Source of the DNA: Schistocerca nitens
Lineage: Eukaryota > Arthropoda > Insecta > Orthoptera > Acrididae
NCBI RefSeq assembly: GCF_023898315.1
Contig: NC_064621.1
Span: forward strand, 538,119,383-538,183,382
Reading direction: 5' to 3'
Length of the DNA: 64,000 nt
Program-made: the position numbers and the translations under genes
Shown: in pieces, positions 1 through 11,804 of the stretch
Layout of the letters: each line of letters begins with the position of its first letter
Numbering within the stretch: position 1 is the stretch's first letter
Notes under the pieces: generated by a model
Database searches by the model: none
The model's input: only the letters and a program-made list of their open reading frames with translations
What the model was told of the DNA's origin: nothing

Positions 1-582
1 TGCCATGCCATTTCCACCTGGCGCCTCAGTTGGACCAGCGTTCGTGCTGGACGTGCAGACCGCGTGAGACGACGCTTCATCCAGTCCCAAACATGCTCAA
101 TGGGGGACAGATCCGGAGATCTTGCTGGCCAGGGTAGTTGACTTACACCTTCTAGAGCACGTTGGGTGGCACGGGATACATGCGGACGTGCATTGTCCTG
201 TTGGTACAGCAAGTTCCCTTGCCGGTCTAGGAATGGTAGAACGATGGGTTCGACGATGGTTTGGATGTACCGTGCACTATTCAGTGTCCCCTCGACGATC
301 ACCAGTGGTGTACGGCCAGTGTAGGAGATCGCTCCCCACACCATGATGCCGGGTGTTGGCCCTGTGTGCCTCGGTCGTATGCAGTCCTGATTGTGGCGCT
401 CACCTGCACGGCGCCAAACACGCATACGACCATCATTGGCACCAAGGCAGAAGCGACTCTCATCGCTGAAGACGACACGTCTCCATTCGTCCCTCCATTC
501 ACGCCTGTCGCGACACCACTGGAGGCGGGCTGCACGATGTTGGGGCGTGAGCGGAAGACGGCCTAACGGTGTGCGGGACCGT
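1..582 (-). mobile_element. Tc1-like family A element, right-hand fragment (transposase on minus strand)
   Basis: The fragment is identical to 9721-10302 and homologous to the reverse complement of the complete family A element at 22791-24212. On the minus strand it reads the central and C-terminal transposase, including the second catalytic aspartate (QQDNARPH) and the SPDLSPIE box. The element stops abruptly after 582, where the sequence departs from family A, so the N-terminal part and one terminal repeat are missing. It continues off the left edge of the window. It cannot encode an active transposase. Confidence 0.9.
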
Positions 583-954
583 TCCCCAAATGAGTGGAAT
601 GTCAGAAGTGTTTTTCACTCCCACACAAGTCAGTTTGGGGCAAAAGTAGCCAACCTGGAACACTGGTACCAGCATAGCACATCACTCAAATACGACGCCA
701 TTACCAAATTAAAGAGACTGGCTGCCCCATACCTTGAGTAACAAGAAAAGTAATTATCACTCTCTTGGGGAGAAAGAAAGACCTTGTAGCACAACAAGAC
801 ATCCAACTCGAACTCCCCTAAATCTGAGATACTTCTTTTGGGGCAAAAATACAGAGTGACAGTTATTGAACTGTATGAAATAAAATCGTCATAACTTTTG
901 AACGGTTTGCGTTAGGAAGTTCAGACGTCACGGTTGGCCACTGGACATGATGGA
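583..954. other. Unassigned stretch
   Basis: This follows the truncated Tc1 fragment directly. I see no homology, no long open frame and no terminal repeat that I recognise. The same sequence is at 10303-10674. Confidence 0.5.
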
Positions 955-1740
955 TATTAGTATGTGCATGCCATGAAGCCCACTTTCATTTGGATGGGTT
1001 CGTCAAAAAGGAAAACTGGAGCGTTTGGGGGACTAGGAATTCGCATTTCGCGATCGAGAAGTCTCTTCAACCTCATCGGGTGACTGTGGTGTGCGATGTC
1101 CAGTCACAGAATAATCGATGCGGTATTCCTTGATGGCACGGTGACTACCAAATGGTACGTGAAGGTTTTAGAAGATGATTTCATCCCCATTATCCAAAGT
1201 GATCCTGAGACAAAGCAGCAAAGTGAGGAGTCACACACACTGAGACACCTTCTTGATCGAAAAAAGCCCTAATGATCAAATTAAAAGACCGAAAACATGA
1301 CGGTAGGGGTATCGCCCATAAAGAATTTGTTCCTCCAGGACAAATGTCAACCAAGTGCTTGACAAAGATGTCCTTGAAAGACTGAGAAAAAGGGTGAATC
1401 GAGTGAGACCGGACACTGCAGACAAGTCGATGCTGCATCGTGACAACGCCCCATATCACACAGCCACTTCCAGCATAGAATTGTTTACCTCAAAAGGTAT
1501 CGCTGTTGTTCCACACCCCCGTAGTTCATCTGACCTGACTCCCTGTGACGTTTTTCTTTCCACGAAAAAAATGTCGTAAAATGATGTCATTTTAAGACTC
1601 TGGAGAACATTCAAAACAATATGACTGACACGTTAAACACCTTACCAGTTGAAGCCTTCCAACGGTGCTACCAGGCCTGGGAACGAGTCCCCCGGTGTAT
1701 AACTAAGAAAATTACTTTGAAGGGGGCAAAAGTATTGTTT
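955..1740 (+). pseudogene. Tc1/mariner-superfamily transposase relic
   Basis: Several frames on the plus strand, broken by stops and frameshifts, read DDE-transposase blocks in the correct order. A block with IIDAVFLDGTVTT (about 1110-1150) precedes LHRDNAPYHTA with the second catalytic aspartate (about 1432-1465), then SSDLTPCDVFL (about 1527-1556). A C-terminal block like mariner FQRCYQAWERV lies at about 1655-1690. The DN..H and DL.P.D spacing fits the mariner branch with aspartate as the third catalytic residue. No terminal repeats could be paired. The open frame at 1355-1579 is only one exonless piece of it. The copy is inactive. Confidence 0.6.
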
Positions 1741-2084
1741 GAAGAAAACAAAAAAAGAAATAAAAACTTTGGTAGATAAAATATAAATCTCATTAGTTTT
1801 CTCAAGTACCTCGTACTGTGATGAAAATGATTATTTTTGAGTACTTTTGCATTACATATACTGTTTAATAACACTCAATACGATGAAACTGAAAAAAGTA
1901 CACAGGCAGGATATGATGGTAGCCTGATTCTTGGTCGCTGCGCTACGCTCACTGGTCAAATATGAGTAACGTTGCGCGTACTGGATGTACGTGAAAAACT
2001 TCTGCGTCAATTTTATGGCAACTAGGGTCTGTCTCTCGAAAAGCCGCTAGCCAGGTATTCAGGACAGGTCATCCACAACATACC
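1741..2084. other. Unassigned AT-rich stretch
   Basis: I see no recognisable coding block, terminal repeat or RNA gene. The same sequence is at 11461-11804. Confidence 0.5.
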
Positions 2085-3240
2085 GTGTTCTGAGTCGTCA
2101 GTCTTCTGACTGATTTGATGCAGCCCGCGACGAATTCCTCTCCTGTGCCAATCTCTTCATCTCAGAATAGCACCTGGAACATAATCGTACATTCTAAAAT
2201 ATTTGCTGAACGTATCCCAATATCTGTTTTCCTCTACAGTTTTTATCCCCTACAGCTCCCTCTAGTACCCTGTAAACTATTCCCTGACGTCTTAATTCGT
2301 GTCCTACCAAACTGCCCGTTCTGCTTGTCTGTGTTTTCCATGTATTCCTTTCCTCGCCGATTCTCCTGGAAACATCGTCTATTATTGCATTATCAGTCCA
2401 CCTAATTTTCCACATTCTTCCGTAACACCGCATCTCAAATACTTCGATTTTCTTTTTTTGTTTCACTATCATATAATGCTGTGCTCCAAACGTACATTCT
2501 CAGAAATTTGTTCCTCAAATGAAGGCCTATATTTGATACCAGCAGACTTTTCTTGGCCAGAAATGCCCTTTTTACCAGTTATAGTCTGATTTTATGTCCT
2601 CCTTGCTCTGTCCGTCAGGTATTTTTTGCTACCTGGGTACCACAATTCCGTAACTTCGTCTACTTCGTAATCACCAATGCTTATGTTAGGTTTATCTGGA
2701 ATTATGTGGATGATGCTTCTCACAAAGTCAGATGGTATATCGCCTGTCTCATACATTCTACACACCACGTTTTATAGCCATTTACCCCAGTAGTTTACAA
2801 AAAAAATGGCTCTGAGCACTATGGGACTTAACTTCTGATGTCATCAGTCCCCTAGAACTAAGAAATATTTAAACCTAACTAACCTAAGGACATCACACAC
2901 ATCCATGCCCGAGGCAGAATTCGAACCTGCGACCGTACTGGTCGCGCGGCTCCAGACTGTAGCGCCTAGAACCACTCGGCCACTTTGGCCGGCGTAGTTT
3001 TAAAAATTATGATGGAGTGTTATCTATCCCTTCTGCCGTATTCGATCTTATGTCTTCCAAAGCTCTTTTTAGTTCTTATTCTGACATTGGATCCCCTGTC
3101 TCTCACCTATCGACTCCTGTTTCATCATCAGACGAGTCTTTTCCCTCATACAGACCTTTAATGTACTGTTTCCACCCATCCGCTCTCCCCACTGAATTTA
3201 ACAGTGGAGTTCCCGTTGCACAACAACCTAAGTCTCACAG
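2085..3240 (-). mobile_element. RTE-clade LINE fragment, minus strand, split by a SINE
   Basis: On the minus strand, 2472-2194 reads the C-terminal RTE region, including EVFEMRCYGRMWKIRWTDN, followed by degenerate RRGR-like sequence. It ends near 2085 with the usual CIKSVRR...TTQ tail. Upstream on the same strand (about 2700-2590) is a degenerate YLGS-type block. About 3235-3000 reads a stretch typical of the linker between endonuclease and reverse transcriptase in this clade. Pieces are missing between the blocks, so it is an old, rearranged copy. The RTE assignment comes from comparison with the better-preserved copy at 41552-45120. A SINE at 2798-2993 interrupts it. Confidence 0.7.
2798..2993 (-). 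mobile_element. tRNA-headed SINE (type I head), inserted in LINE
   Basis: Read on the minus strand, it has a tRNA-like head with an A-box-like segment and a B box (ggttcgaattctgcc), then the common body and the gctcagagccatt tail. The flanks carry gtagttt on both sides (2790-2796 and 2994-3000), which I read as the target duplication. The same insertion is at 12518-12713. Confidence 0.85.
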
Positions 3241-4699
3241 TTAATAAAATGATCTTGGCTACTTTGCCGTGATGGAATGGATTTCACCTTAAATCTCAAC
3301 ATTTCGTCCCCATCTGCGGAAGTTTGACCACGACATAACAGCCCGAAACATTTTATTAATTGTGATATTTTCGTTCGTGGAAGTTTACATTTTACACGCA
3401 CCTAAGTCCCACCAAAATCCGTGACTAACAGGCCTCGTGGTCCCCTCGTAAGCCTCTTAACGGCTAAGCTGTCTTCCTCGCGTCATCGTGAGCATTAGCC
3501 AATCAGCACAACATACAACCTGTCGCTGGCGAAGGGCACGTTGAGAAGCTTCCCCGAACTTGGTTAGCTCTTTAACAGTTTGCGGGAAGCGTTCCGCGTA
3601 CTGATGAGGGAAGAGCCGGGCGCCGGAATGAGGCAGCCTGGGACTTAGTGCAGGCAGCTGCTGGTTACTGGGCTGAGCTAACAAGGCGGTCGCACAGTAG
3701 ATACACCCTCCCCCACCCCCGCAGCTGCGACTGGCGCCGGCGCCCAACAGGGCCCCGTTGTTTCTGCAGACTAAACGCGCTTGTCGCGTCCTGACGGACA
3801 TTACTGCTAAATTCTGCCGGAAGGGACCTCGGGTGCAATGAACTCCCCAGCTGCGCAGCAGTTTTACTGCGTTTACACTTCCCGCATCCGAGGCGGTTTT
3901 CAGGGTGGGTGGAACCTGCACGATACCCGTCGACACCGACCCCTGACGTTAAGACGTTGCGTGCTACACCGTATGTGCGCCAGTACAGATAGAAAGGATT
4001 TGCAATACACGGTGTGCGTATTGGTACAGCAACTAGTGTGCAAAACGTGGTGGGAACACTCGTGGTTGCAGAGCTGACTTTATTGCTTTATATACGGTAA
4101 GTTCGAGAGATGGGAGAGATGGGTCAGTGGCGTATTTCACAAACGCACCGCTGGACAGCACCTCCTGTTACACGCGAGGAAGTTCTTTTGTGAACAAATG
4201 TGGTGCAGTAGTGTTGCTGCACTTTTCGTGTTACTTCTGGTAAGCCGGAAAGATTTGTCGGGTAGTTACATGATTTATTAGTATTAAGGCTTAGTTTGCA
4301 CAATGCTCATGAAAGTTTTTACTGCGAGCTTCACAAATGTGTAAGCGTGAAACTAACCTAAAATGGCCTCCGAGTTCGCTACCTACATTTAGAAGTCGGG
4401 ATGGTCCATATCTCCTAGACAATCTGGAGAGATAGACCAGCGTTATTGTTTGGGAGGGATGGGTAACTTGTTTTAAGTGAGAGAGATGGAGCACAATTAA
4501 ATTTAGACTCATGGCATGTGCAATAGTCCCACTGAAGATGGGTGCAGTCATAGAGTGCGCTTATTTGTTGGAATATATGTCTGTGCCAACAAATGGAAGA
4601 GGGCAATCTCACACACAGGCCAACCCCAACACTTCAAAGCTCATCAAAAGGTCTACTGAGCCCAAGCACATCAAAAGAACAGAGTTAGGAGCACAAGTC
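3241..4699. other. Unassigned stretch, partly GC-rich
   Basis: The longest open frame (3936-3457, minus, 159 codons) has no recognisable domain. It lies in a GC-rich segment with a proline/glycine-rich reading, which explains its openness. I found no transposase, reverse transcriptase or terminal repeat. The same sequence is at 12961-14419. Confidence 0.5.
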
Positions 4700-4860
4700 A
4701 AATTGTGACTTCGTAGGCTTTCCCGGCGTAATAAGTCATAAAAGTCTCTTTCGGTTTGTTGCCGGATCCTAAAATCAACTTGACTCGATATTTCGGCGAT
4801 CCAACTGGTCACCTTTGTCAGGATAATGCTGCTTCGATGAGTCCCGCTGAGAACTGATGC
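4700..4860 (-). mobile_element. Penelope-like element 3'-end fragment (candidate)
   Basis: On the minus strand it has cctgac, a GGTGA...TCGCC stem, cgaaatatcgag and, about 60 bases on, ttacgccggg. The same order and spacing occur on the plus strand at 59412-59515, next to a Penelope-like C-terminal coding block. No coding block of the element is visible here. The same sequence is at 14420-14580. Confidence 0.45.
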
Positions 4861-5820
4861 TTACATTGGCCGTTCGATTCGCACAGTTCATGACACGTGT
4901 GTAGAACATCGCCGTCATACGAGGCAACAACAGCCAGAAAAATCGGCGGTCGCAAAACACTGCTTAACCGAGGGACACGGTATGAAATATGACGAAACTG
5001 TGTTAGTTGCCAACATTTCCTGTTTTTGAAACAGTGCCTATAAAGAGGCGATTGAAATTAGGTTGGCGGATAATTTAATTAACAGAGACAATGGGTTTCC
5101 TCTTAGCAGGACGTCGAATCCTGTGCTATCCCGCATCAAAATTGAACGTTCTTCAGCGCGCCCCTGAGTGCGATGTATCGTTGCCGCCAGTGTTCTACTA
5201 AAGGCGGCACCACCTCCCAGCCTTGGAGATAGCAACAGTGATGGGCTGCGCATGCGCCGTGTGCTGAACGTTGGTCTAAACCAACACTTTTGGAAGAAAT
5301 ATCACCTGTTCCTTCTGTTAGTAAGACAATGAATTTTTTAAGAGGAAGGCAGCAACTGTATTCAAACGGATAAACTCTGCTGAAAATATTGAAATTGTAA
5401 AGAAAAAGAAGGATAAGACAAGAAAGGAAACAGAAAAAAAAGGGACAGAAAGATCATCAACGGAAAATGCCAATCGAGGGAAAAACGGACTGAAGAATCC
5501 AAATAAGAAAAATACTGCAAATAGCTATCTGTGTTCATCAGATGCAGACACTGTAGAAAATTACGAAAATAGCTTTGACGAATGAGGTGAGAGTGAATGA
5601 GTTGGCTGTGGGGAAATCTATTACGAGACTAATAAAAATGACGATTGGATTCACTGTGTTGCCTGTTCACGATGGTAAAAATTTGGTAATAAGTGTAATT
5701 GTTGCGGTGAGAGGAAGACAGCCTGATGCTTGAACAAAACCAACAGCTCATTAGAAAAGCCAACGTTTAATCAAGATTTGTAATAAACTGATCAAACTGA
5801 TTTGGACTAAAATATTTTAT
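4861..5820. other. Unassigned stretch
   Basis: No coding block recognised. It contains the 8-A run (5434-5441) that is 7 A in copy 2. Confidence 0.5.
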
Positions 5821-5821
5821 A

Positions 5822-6671
5822 CGAGGGCTATTCGGAAAGTAAGGTACGACAGGTCGCGAAATGGAAACCACAGTGAAAACCAAAACTATTTTATTTGCAA
5901 TAGTTAGCTACAACTCCCCCTTACTTATCTCCATAGCCGCCGATACGACTTAGACGTTTTTCTTAGCGTTGTGCAAATTTTCCAATACCCTCGTTATAGA
6001 AGGCAGACGCCAGTACTTTCCGCCAATTCTCTATGCTGGCATAGAGCTCGTTGTCTGTGCCGAAATGTTGTCTTCACAGCCAGCGATTCATGCGAGCAGA
6101 GATGAAACTCAGAGGGAGACAATCACGGGCTGTATTGTGGGTAATCAAACATTTCCAACTGGAAACGATGCAGGAGAATCTTCATTGCCCCTGCAGAATG
6201 CGGCAGAGAATTGTCTTGAAGAAGAAAAGGCACGACAGTTATGTAATGTTGGCTGCATAGCTTCAAGAGAAATTTCTCACCAAGCCCACGTACATGGCGG
6301 GAGACACTTTTGTTCTAGGTATATTTATGTGCTCAGAACGCCGGCCGAAGTGGCCGTGCGGTTAAAGGCGCTGCAGTCTGGAACCGCAAGACCGCTACGG
6401 TCGCAGGTTCGAATCCTGCCTCGGGCATGGACGTTTGTGATGTCCTTAGGTTAGTTAGGTTTAACTAGTTCTAAGTTCTAGGGGACTAATGACCTCAGCA
6501 GTTGAGTCCCATAGTGCTCAGAGCCATTTGAACCATTTTATGTGCTCAGAACTAAAAAAAACAACGTAACGCGATCGAACGCGAACACACCTCTGCAAAA
6601 CTTTATCGGATTTTCACTGTGGTTTCCACTTCGTGACCGATCGTTCCTTACTTACCGAATAACACTCGGAG
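5822..6671. mobile_element. Non-autonomous mariner-like element with TA target duplication
   Basis: The left end begins cgagggctattcggaaagta after a TA. The right end, reverse-complemented, reads ctccgagtgttattcggtaa, also next to a TA. The match continues inward through ggaaaccacagtgaaaa. The imperfect terminal inverted repeat is therefore about 60 bp. The interior has no transposase domain. The open frame 5969-6454 is a read-through that includes an inserted SINE. The same element is at 15541-16390. Confidence 0.75.
6340..6536 (+). mobile_element. SINE (type I head, 'ttaaaggcgctgcag' subfamily) with long target duplication
   Basis: The tRNA-like head (tggccgtgcggttaaagg) and B box (ggttcgaatcctgcc) precede the common tail. 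A duplication of up to 16 bp, tttatgtgctcagaac, flanks it at 6324-6339 and 6537-6552. Except for one C/T difference it matches the SINE at 46514-46704, so the two come from a recently active master. Its first base differs between the tandem copies (G6340 versus T16059). Confidence 0.93.
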
Positions 6672-7393
6672 TATAATTCTGACTTTATTACAACATATTC
6701 AAAACGAATATATGAAATTTTAGTTGACTCTCTTCTGTATGTATAGCCATTTTTTATCGATTGTCTCTCCCAGGACACTGTTCCGTCTCTTGCGTACGCC
6801 TATGGGTGAAATGGACCACCATGTATATTTTCATTCTATGTTATCTCTTGTATTTTAAGTGCCAGTGCCTCAATAATATATTGTACTCAAGTTTATTTGA
6901 CACTCCATACGAACATGCTGTCGAAAGTCAAAAAAGTTAAAAAACGCACAAATTTTATGCTGAAGAAAAAAGTGGTCAAATTCTTCCGGATTTACCCTAC
7001 CATGATGTGCATCTTGCCTAATACTAGGGATCTTTAGGTTGACGTACATTAATTACAACTGTTTTAGAAAGGCTTGACCCTAACTTGCAACTGGAAAGAT
7101 TACTTTTTTGGATTGGTAAGTCGTTTTTAGGTGCCACGATTAGGGCATCGGCAGATAAAGGATGCCGTTGTGTTACATAGTAAGATAAATTCAAGCAGTT
7201 GTGTGCTCATGTCATACATTAGAATCATAGCACCCGATAACCAATGGATAACTAAAATATATTAAAATACGGAAAAAAATTTTAGTAGTTGGTTTGATGA
7301 TGGCTATGGCCAGTATGGGTAAGAAAACGGAAAAAGATATAAATTAATTACATTGCAGGTCTGTGTAGCACACACCTGTGGACAGAAGGCAGG
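6672..7393. other. Unassigned AT-rich stretch
   Basis: I see no coding block or terminal repeats. Confidence 0.5.
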
Positions 7394-7405
7394 ATAAGGT
7401 CTGTA

Positions 7406-7596
7406 GGCCGCGCGGGATTAGCCGAGCGGTCTCAGGCGCTGCAGTCATGGACTGTGTGGCTGGTTCCTGCGGAGGTTTGAGTCCTCCCTCGGGCATGGGT
7501 GTGTGTGTTTGTCCTTAGGCTAATTTAGGTTAAGTAGTGTGTAAGCTTAGGGATTGATGACCTTGGCAGTTACGTCCCATAAGATTTCACACACAC
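7406..7596 (+). mobile_element. SINE of a second family (tail ending in CA repeats)
   Basis: It has a tRNA-like head (gggattagccgagcggtctc) and a degenerate B box (ggtttgagtcctccc). The body resembles the SINEs at 20783 and 53866 (taagcttagggattgatgacc, gtcccataag) but ends in a CA run. The 12-bp duplication ataaggtctgta is at 7394-7405 and 7597-7608. The same insertion is at 17125-17315. Confidence 0.9.
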
Positions 7597-7608
7597 ATAA
7601 GGTCTGTA

Positions 7609-8479
7609 CATAGTCGTGTGGTAAATACGCTGGACGCATCGTTCTCCCTCCTCCGATCTAATACACTGAGCGCCGCTGCACATCGTGCCTACAGTAAGTG
7701 CCCATTTTTTACTGCAGATGGCACTGGTACAATTGTTACTTAAGTGATACACTATTACGGTTGTTGCTTTGAAGCCTTTGCAGATAACGTCACGTTCTGT
7801 ATATAGGCAATAATATAGGAAACTCACGCTACTTTATACTAGCAGTGCCTTTAGTAAAATTATGTTAGAACACAAGCGTATTCCGATATATTTAGTGAAG
7901 CTAAGTCGCATAGTTTTACGGTTGTTATTTTGCAGCTAGATATGAAGGGCACTGACTTCAATCATTTTGCTTCCAGATTATCGTTTTGTTATGTACATTG
8001 TGATGACAGACTGAAATGTGTCATATCCCGAGGTCTAGGTTACGTCGACAAGTACGAAGCGACTTCAGGAACTAAAGTACACATTATTATAGGGGGTGAA
8101 GTAACTTTTACTGAATGCAGTACTACACTTCAAAGTGGCACTTCGAAACATTGTACCAATAGTTCACTTCCTCGGCGACAGAAATCCACTCCTTGATGAC
8201 GGAGCCATTTGACAACCGCTGTGTGTACGCCCTCACCGACGGAATGCCTGCTGGGACTGCTGAGACATCCTCTCTGTGGTCGATGTCAATGGCCTTCCTC
8301 CCCAATGAGCATCAGCCACGTCTGTGCGGCTTTTGACAGACTGTTGGCAGCACTACACTACTGCATGACGCGACTCTTCATATACTGCAAAATTCACTGT
8401 GAATCTGTGTGAAATAAAGAGTTTTATCACACAAAAAAATCGTACTGTACCACTTATTTCAATTTTGGAGAACGCTTCC
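7609..8479. other. Unassigned stretch holding the empty SINE site
   Basis: No domain recognised in the short frames. Position 8065-8076 (tcaggaactaaa) is the undisturbed target that is split and duplicated by a SINE in copy 2. Confidence 0.6.
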
Positions 8480-8840
8480 TGTTGTCGCGCCATTTCACTC
8501 ACACACTGTGATGCACCTGTTAACCATCCAGCAGCAGAACTGTGTCTGCAGCAAACCTAGAAAATGTACTCTCCTCAAACAACGCGCAATGGTCTTTGTA
8601 TGGGACGACATGCCTAACTTATTTGTTGAAATCTCCTTGTCGCATTTTCTTTTAAGTTGTAGCAATGATGACAGACGCCTCGCCCAACCAACTCGCCATG
8701 CTTTTGTTAACTGCCAGTTCTCCGTAGACATTCTGCAAGCGCCTATGGATATCTGTGATACTCTGGTTTTCCGTCAAAATAAATCGAATGACAGCTCTGC
8801 GCTTGGAACACACCTCTGTTATATAGGCTATTTTCAAGGC
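8480..8840 (-). pseudogene. mariner transposase N-terminal relic
   Basis: The minus-strand frame 8837-8652 reads KRRAVIRFILTENQ...ITDIHRRLQNVYGELAVNKS. This is the N-terminal helix-turn-helix pattern of mariner transposases, comparable with QRAIIRFLNLRG...IHRQLKETCG in the intact mariner at 38392. Only this block is clear. The catalytic region is not recognisable. The same sequence is at 18375-18735. Confidence 0.5.
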
Positions 8841-8929
8841 TACATACTAGATGGGTAGATCGAATGACTAATTAGGGGGTTGAAAATTTGACGTTACCTT
8901 TGTTTGGGAAAAAAGAAATTTATGGCGCA

Positions 8930-9120
8930 ACCTGAGGCCTCAAGGAGTCGTAAATTTAGTAATGGAGACAAGTGTAGTTGGTAAGAATTGTAAAGTGAAA
9001 CCGAGGGATGAATACAGTATGCAAGTTCAAATGGATGTAGATTGCAGTAGTTATTTGGAGATGAAGAGGCTTGAGTAGGAGAGCTGCATCAAACCAGTCT
9101 TTTCTACTGAAGACCACAGA
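8930..9120 (+). mobile_element. RTE LINE 3' tail fragment
   Basis: It reads a degraded end of the RTE protein followed by ctgcatcaaaccagtc and ctgaagaccaca. This is the same 3' terminus seen at 50480-50515 and, on the other strand, at 41570-41600. It is much decayed. The same sequence is at 18825-19015. Confidence 0.6.
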
Positions 9121-9286
9121 AATATCAACAATGCTTTAGTAATTAATTAACGTCAAATGCTGTAGCTGCGGATTTTGGAAAGTGTCACGATCAGCCTCGT
9201 AACAAAAAATAAAAAATACTGATTACATTAATTGTTTTTGATTTTTATTAATAATATAAGGATTTAATGATGTGGAAGCATTACTC

Positions 9287-9332
9287 GACTGATGACCATA
9301 GATGTTAAGTCCAATAGTGCTCAGAGCCATTT
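9287..9332 (+). mobile_element. 5'-truncated SINE tail with 12-bp target duplication
   Basis: Only the last 46 bases of the common SINE tail are present (gatgacca...gctcagagccattt). The 12-mer gaagcattactc precedes (9275-9286) and follows (9333-9344) it. This marks an integration of a severely 5'-truncated copy. The same insertion is at 19182-19227. Confidence 0.85.
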
Positions 9333-9468
9333 GAAGCATTACTCATATTTTGAAAATATTGATTATGACATTCATTATGAAAAGTCCCATCTAATACTAT
9401 GGTGGGAAACACTATGGTCACCCCTGTTCACTAGTCTGGGTATTCTGACATTGGTCTCTCAATATATA

Positions 9469-10302
9469 CACTCCTGGAAATTGAAATAAGAACACCGTGA
9501 ATTCATTGTCCCAGGAAGGGGGAACTTTATTGACACATTCCTGGGGTCAGATACATCACATGATCACACTGACAGAACCACAGGCACATAGACACAGGCA
9601 ACAGAGCATGCACAATGTCGGCACTAGTACAGTGTATATCCACCTTTCGCAGCAATGCAGGCTGCTATTCTCCCATGGAGACGATCGTAGAGATGCTGGA
9701 TGTAGTCCTGTGGAACGGCTTGCCATGCCATTTCCACCTGGCGCCTCAGTTGGACCAGCGTTCGTGCTGGACGTGCAGACCGCGTGAGACGACGCTTCAT
9801 CCAGTCCCAAACATGCTCAATGGGGGACAGATCCGGAGATCTTGCTGGCCAGGGTAGTTGACTTACACCTTCTAGAGCACGTTGGGTGGCACGGGATACA
9901 TGCGGACGTGCATTGTCCTGTTGGTACAGCAAGTTCCCTTGCCGGTCTAGGAATGGTAGAACGATGGGTTCGACGATGGTTTGGATGTACCGTGCACTAT
10001 TCAGTGTCCCCTCGACGATCACCAGTGGTGTACGGCCAGTGTAGGAGATCGCTCCCCACACCATGATGCCGGGTGTTGGCCCTGTGTGCCTCGGTCGTAT
10101 GCAGTCCTGATTGTGGCGCTCACCTGCACGGCGCCAAACACGCATACGACCATCATTGGCACCAAGGCAGAAGCGACTCTCATCGCTGAAGACGACACGT
10201 CTCCATTCGTCCCTCCATTCACGCCTGTCGCGACACCACTGGAGGCGGGCTGCACGATGTTGGGGCGTGAGCGGAAGACGGCCTAACGGTGTGCGGGACC
10301 GT
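9469..10302 (-). mobile_element. Mosaic Tc1-like family A element at the duplication junction
   Basis: The left end starts cactcctggaaattg after a TA, matching the family's terminal repeat. Positions 9469-9733 are identical to 19364-19628. From 9734 on, the sequence is instead identical to copy 1 (14-582) and differs from the third element at about nine sites in 500 bp. The minus-strand frame 10145-9624 reads 173 residues of C-terminal transposase with QQDNARPH and SPDLSPIEHVWD. The element is truncated at 10302 exactly like the fragment at 1-582. The mosaic structure is what recombination between two family A elements in direct orientation would leave. Confidence 0.92.
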
Positions 10303-10674
10303 TCCCCAAATGAGTGGAATGTCAGAAGTGTTTTTCACTCCCACACAAGTCAGTTTGGGGCAAAAGTAGCCAACCTGGAACACTGGTACCAGCATAGCAC
10401 ATCACTCAAATACGACGCCATTACCAAATTAAAGAGACTGGCTGCCCCATACCTTGAGTAACAAGAAAAGTAATTATCACTCTCTTGGGGAGAAAGAAAG
10501 ACCTTGTAGCACAACAAGACATCCAACTCGAACTCCCCTAAATCTGAGATACTTCTTTTGGGGCAAAAATACAGAGTGACAGTTATTGAACTGTATGAAA
10601 TAAAATCGTCATAACTTTTGAACGGTTTGCGTTAGGAAGTTCAGACGTCACGGTTGGCCACTGGACATGATGGA

Positions 10675-11460
10675 TATTAGTATGTGCATGCCATGAAGCC
10701 CACTTTCATTTGGATGGGTTCGTCAAAAAGGAAAACTGGAGCGTTTGGGGGACTAGGAATTCGCATTTCGCGATCGAGAAGTCTCTTCAACCTCATCGGG
10801 TGACTGTGGTGTGCGATGTCCAGTCACAGAATAATCGATGCGGTATTCCTTGATGGCACGGTGACTACCAAATGGTACGTGAAGGTTTTAGAAGATGATT
10901 TCATCCCCATTATCCAAAGTGATCCTGAGACAAAGCAGCAAAGTGAGGAGTCACACACACTGAGACACCTTCTTGATCGAAAAAAGCCCTAATGATCAAA
11001 TTAAAAGACCGAAAACATGACGGTAGGGGTATCGCCCATAAAGAATTTGTTCCTCCAGGACAAATGTCAACCAAGTGCTTGACAAAGATGTCCTTGAAAG
11101 ACTGAGAAAAAGGGTGAATCGAGTGAGACCGGACACTGCAGACAAGTCGATGCTGCATCGTGACAACGCCCCATATCACACAGCCACTTCCAGCATAGAA
11201 TTGTTTACCTCAAAAGGTATCGCTGTTGTTCCACACCCCCGTAGTTCATCTGACCTGACTCCCTGTGACGTTTTTCTTTCCACGAAAAAAATGTCGTAAA
11301 ATGATGTCATTTTAAGACTCTGGAGAACATTCAAAACAATATGACTGACACGTTAAACACCTTACCAGTTGAAGCCTTCCAACGGTGCTACCAGGCCTGG
11401 GAACGAGTCCCCCGGTGTATAACTAAGAAAATTACTTTGAAGGGGGCAAAAGTATTGTTT
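10675..11460 (+). pseudogene. Tc1/mariner-superfamily transposase relic (copy 2 of 955-1740)
   Basis: This is the same sequence and decay as in copy 1, offset 9,720. The catalytic-region fragment HRDNAPYHTA lies at about 11155-11185. Confidence 0.6.
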
Positions 11461-11804
11461 GAAGAAAACAAAAAAAGAAATAAAAACTTTGGTAGATAAA
11501 ATATAAATCTCATTAGTTTTCTCAAGTACCTCGTACTGTGATGAAAATGATTATTTTTGAGTACTTTTGCATTACATATACTGTTTAATAACACTCAATA
11601 CGATGAAACTGAAAAAAGTACACAGGCAGGATATGATGGTAGCCTGATTCTTGGTCGCTGCGCTACGCTCACTGGTCAAATATGAGTAACGTTGCGCGTA
11701 CTGGATGTACGTGAAAAACTTCTGCGTCAATTTTATGGCAACTAGGGTCTGTCTCTCGAAAAGCCGCTAGCCAGGTATTCAGGACAGGTCATCCACAACA
11801 TACC

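Larger units (their letters stand above)
1..9720. repeat. Tandem direct duplication, copy 1 (9,720-bp unit)
   Basis: The sequence from position 1 is repeated from 9721 onward. Comparison down the whole unit shows three differences: an 8-A run at 5434-5441 is 7 A in copy 2, G6340 is T16059 in copy 2, and copy 2 has a 176-bp insertion at the site equivalent to 8065-8076. The window opens inside the unit, so its left edge and any further upstream copies are not visible. The unit contains only transposon relics and unassigned DNA. Confidence 0.97.

Noticed and set aside
3457..3936. 159-codon minus-strand frame as a host gene
   Set aside because: No domain, no ATG context or splice evidence, and GC-rich composition that keeps frames open. 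It is duplicated only because the whole unit is.
6340..6420. Possible tRNA gene (A-box and B-box with a tRNA-like head), here and at about ten similar places
   Set aside because: Each is followed by the same ~110-bp body and tail and is flanked by target duplications. They are SINE heads and do not fold as complete tRNAs with a CCA-adjacent end.
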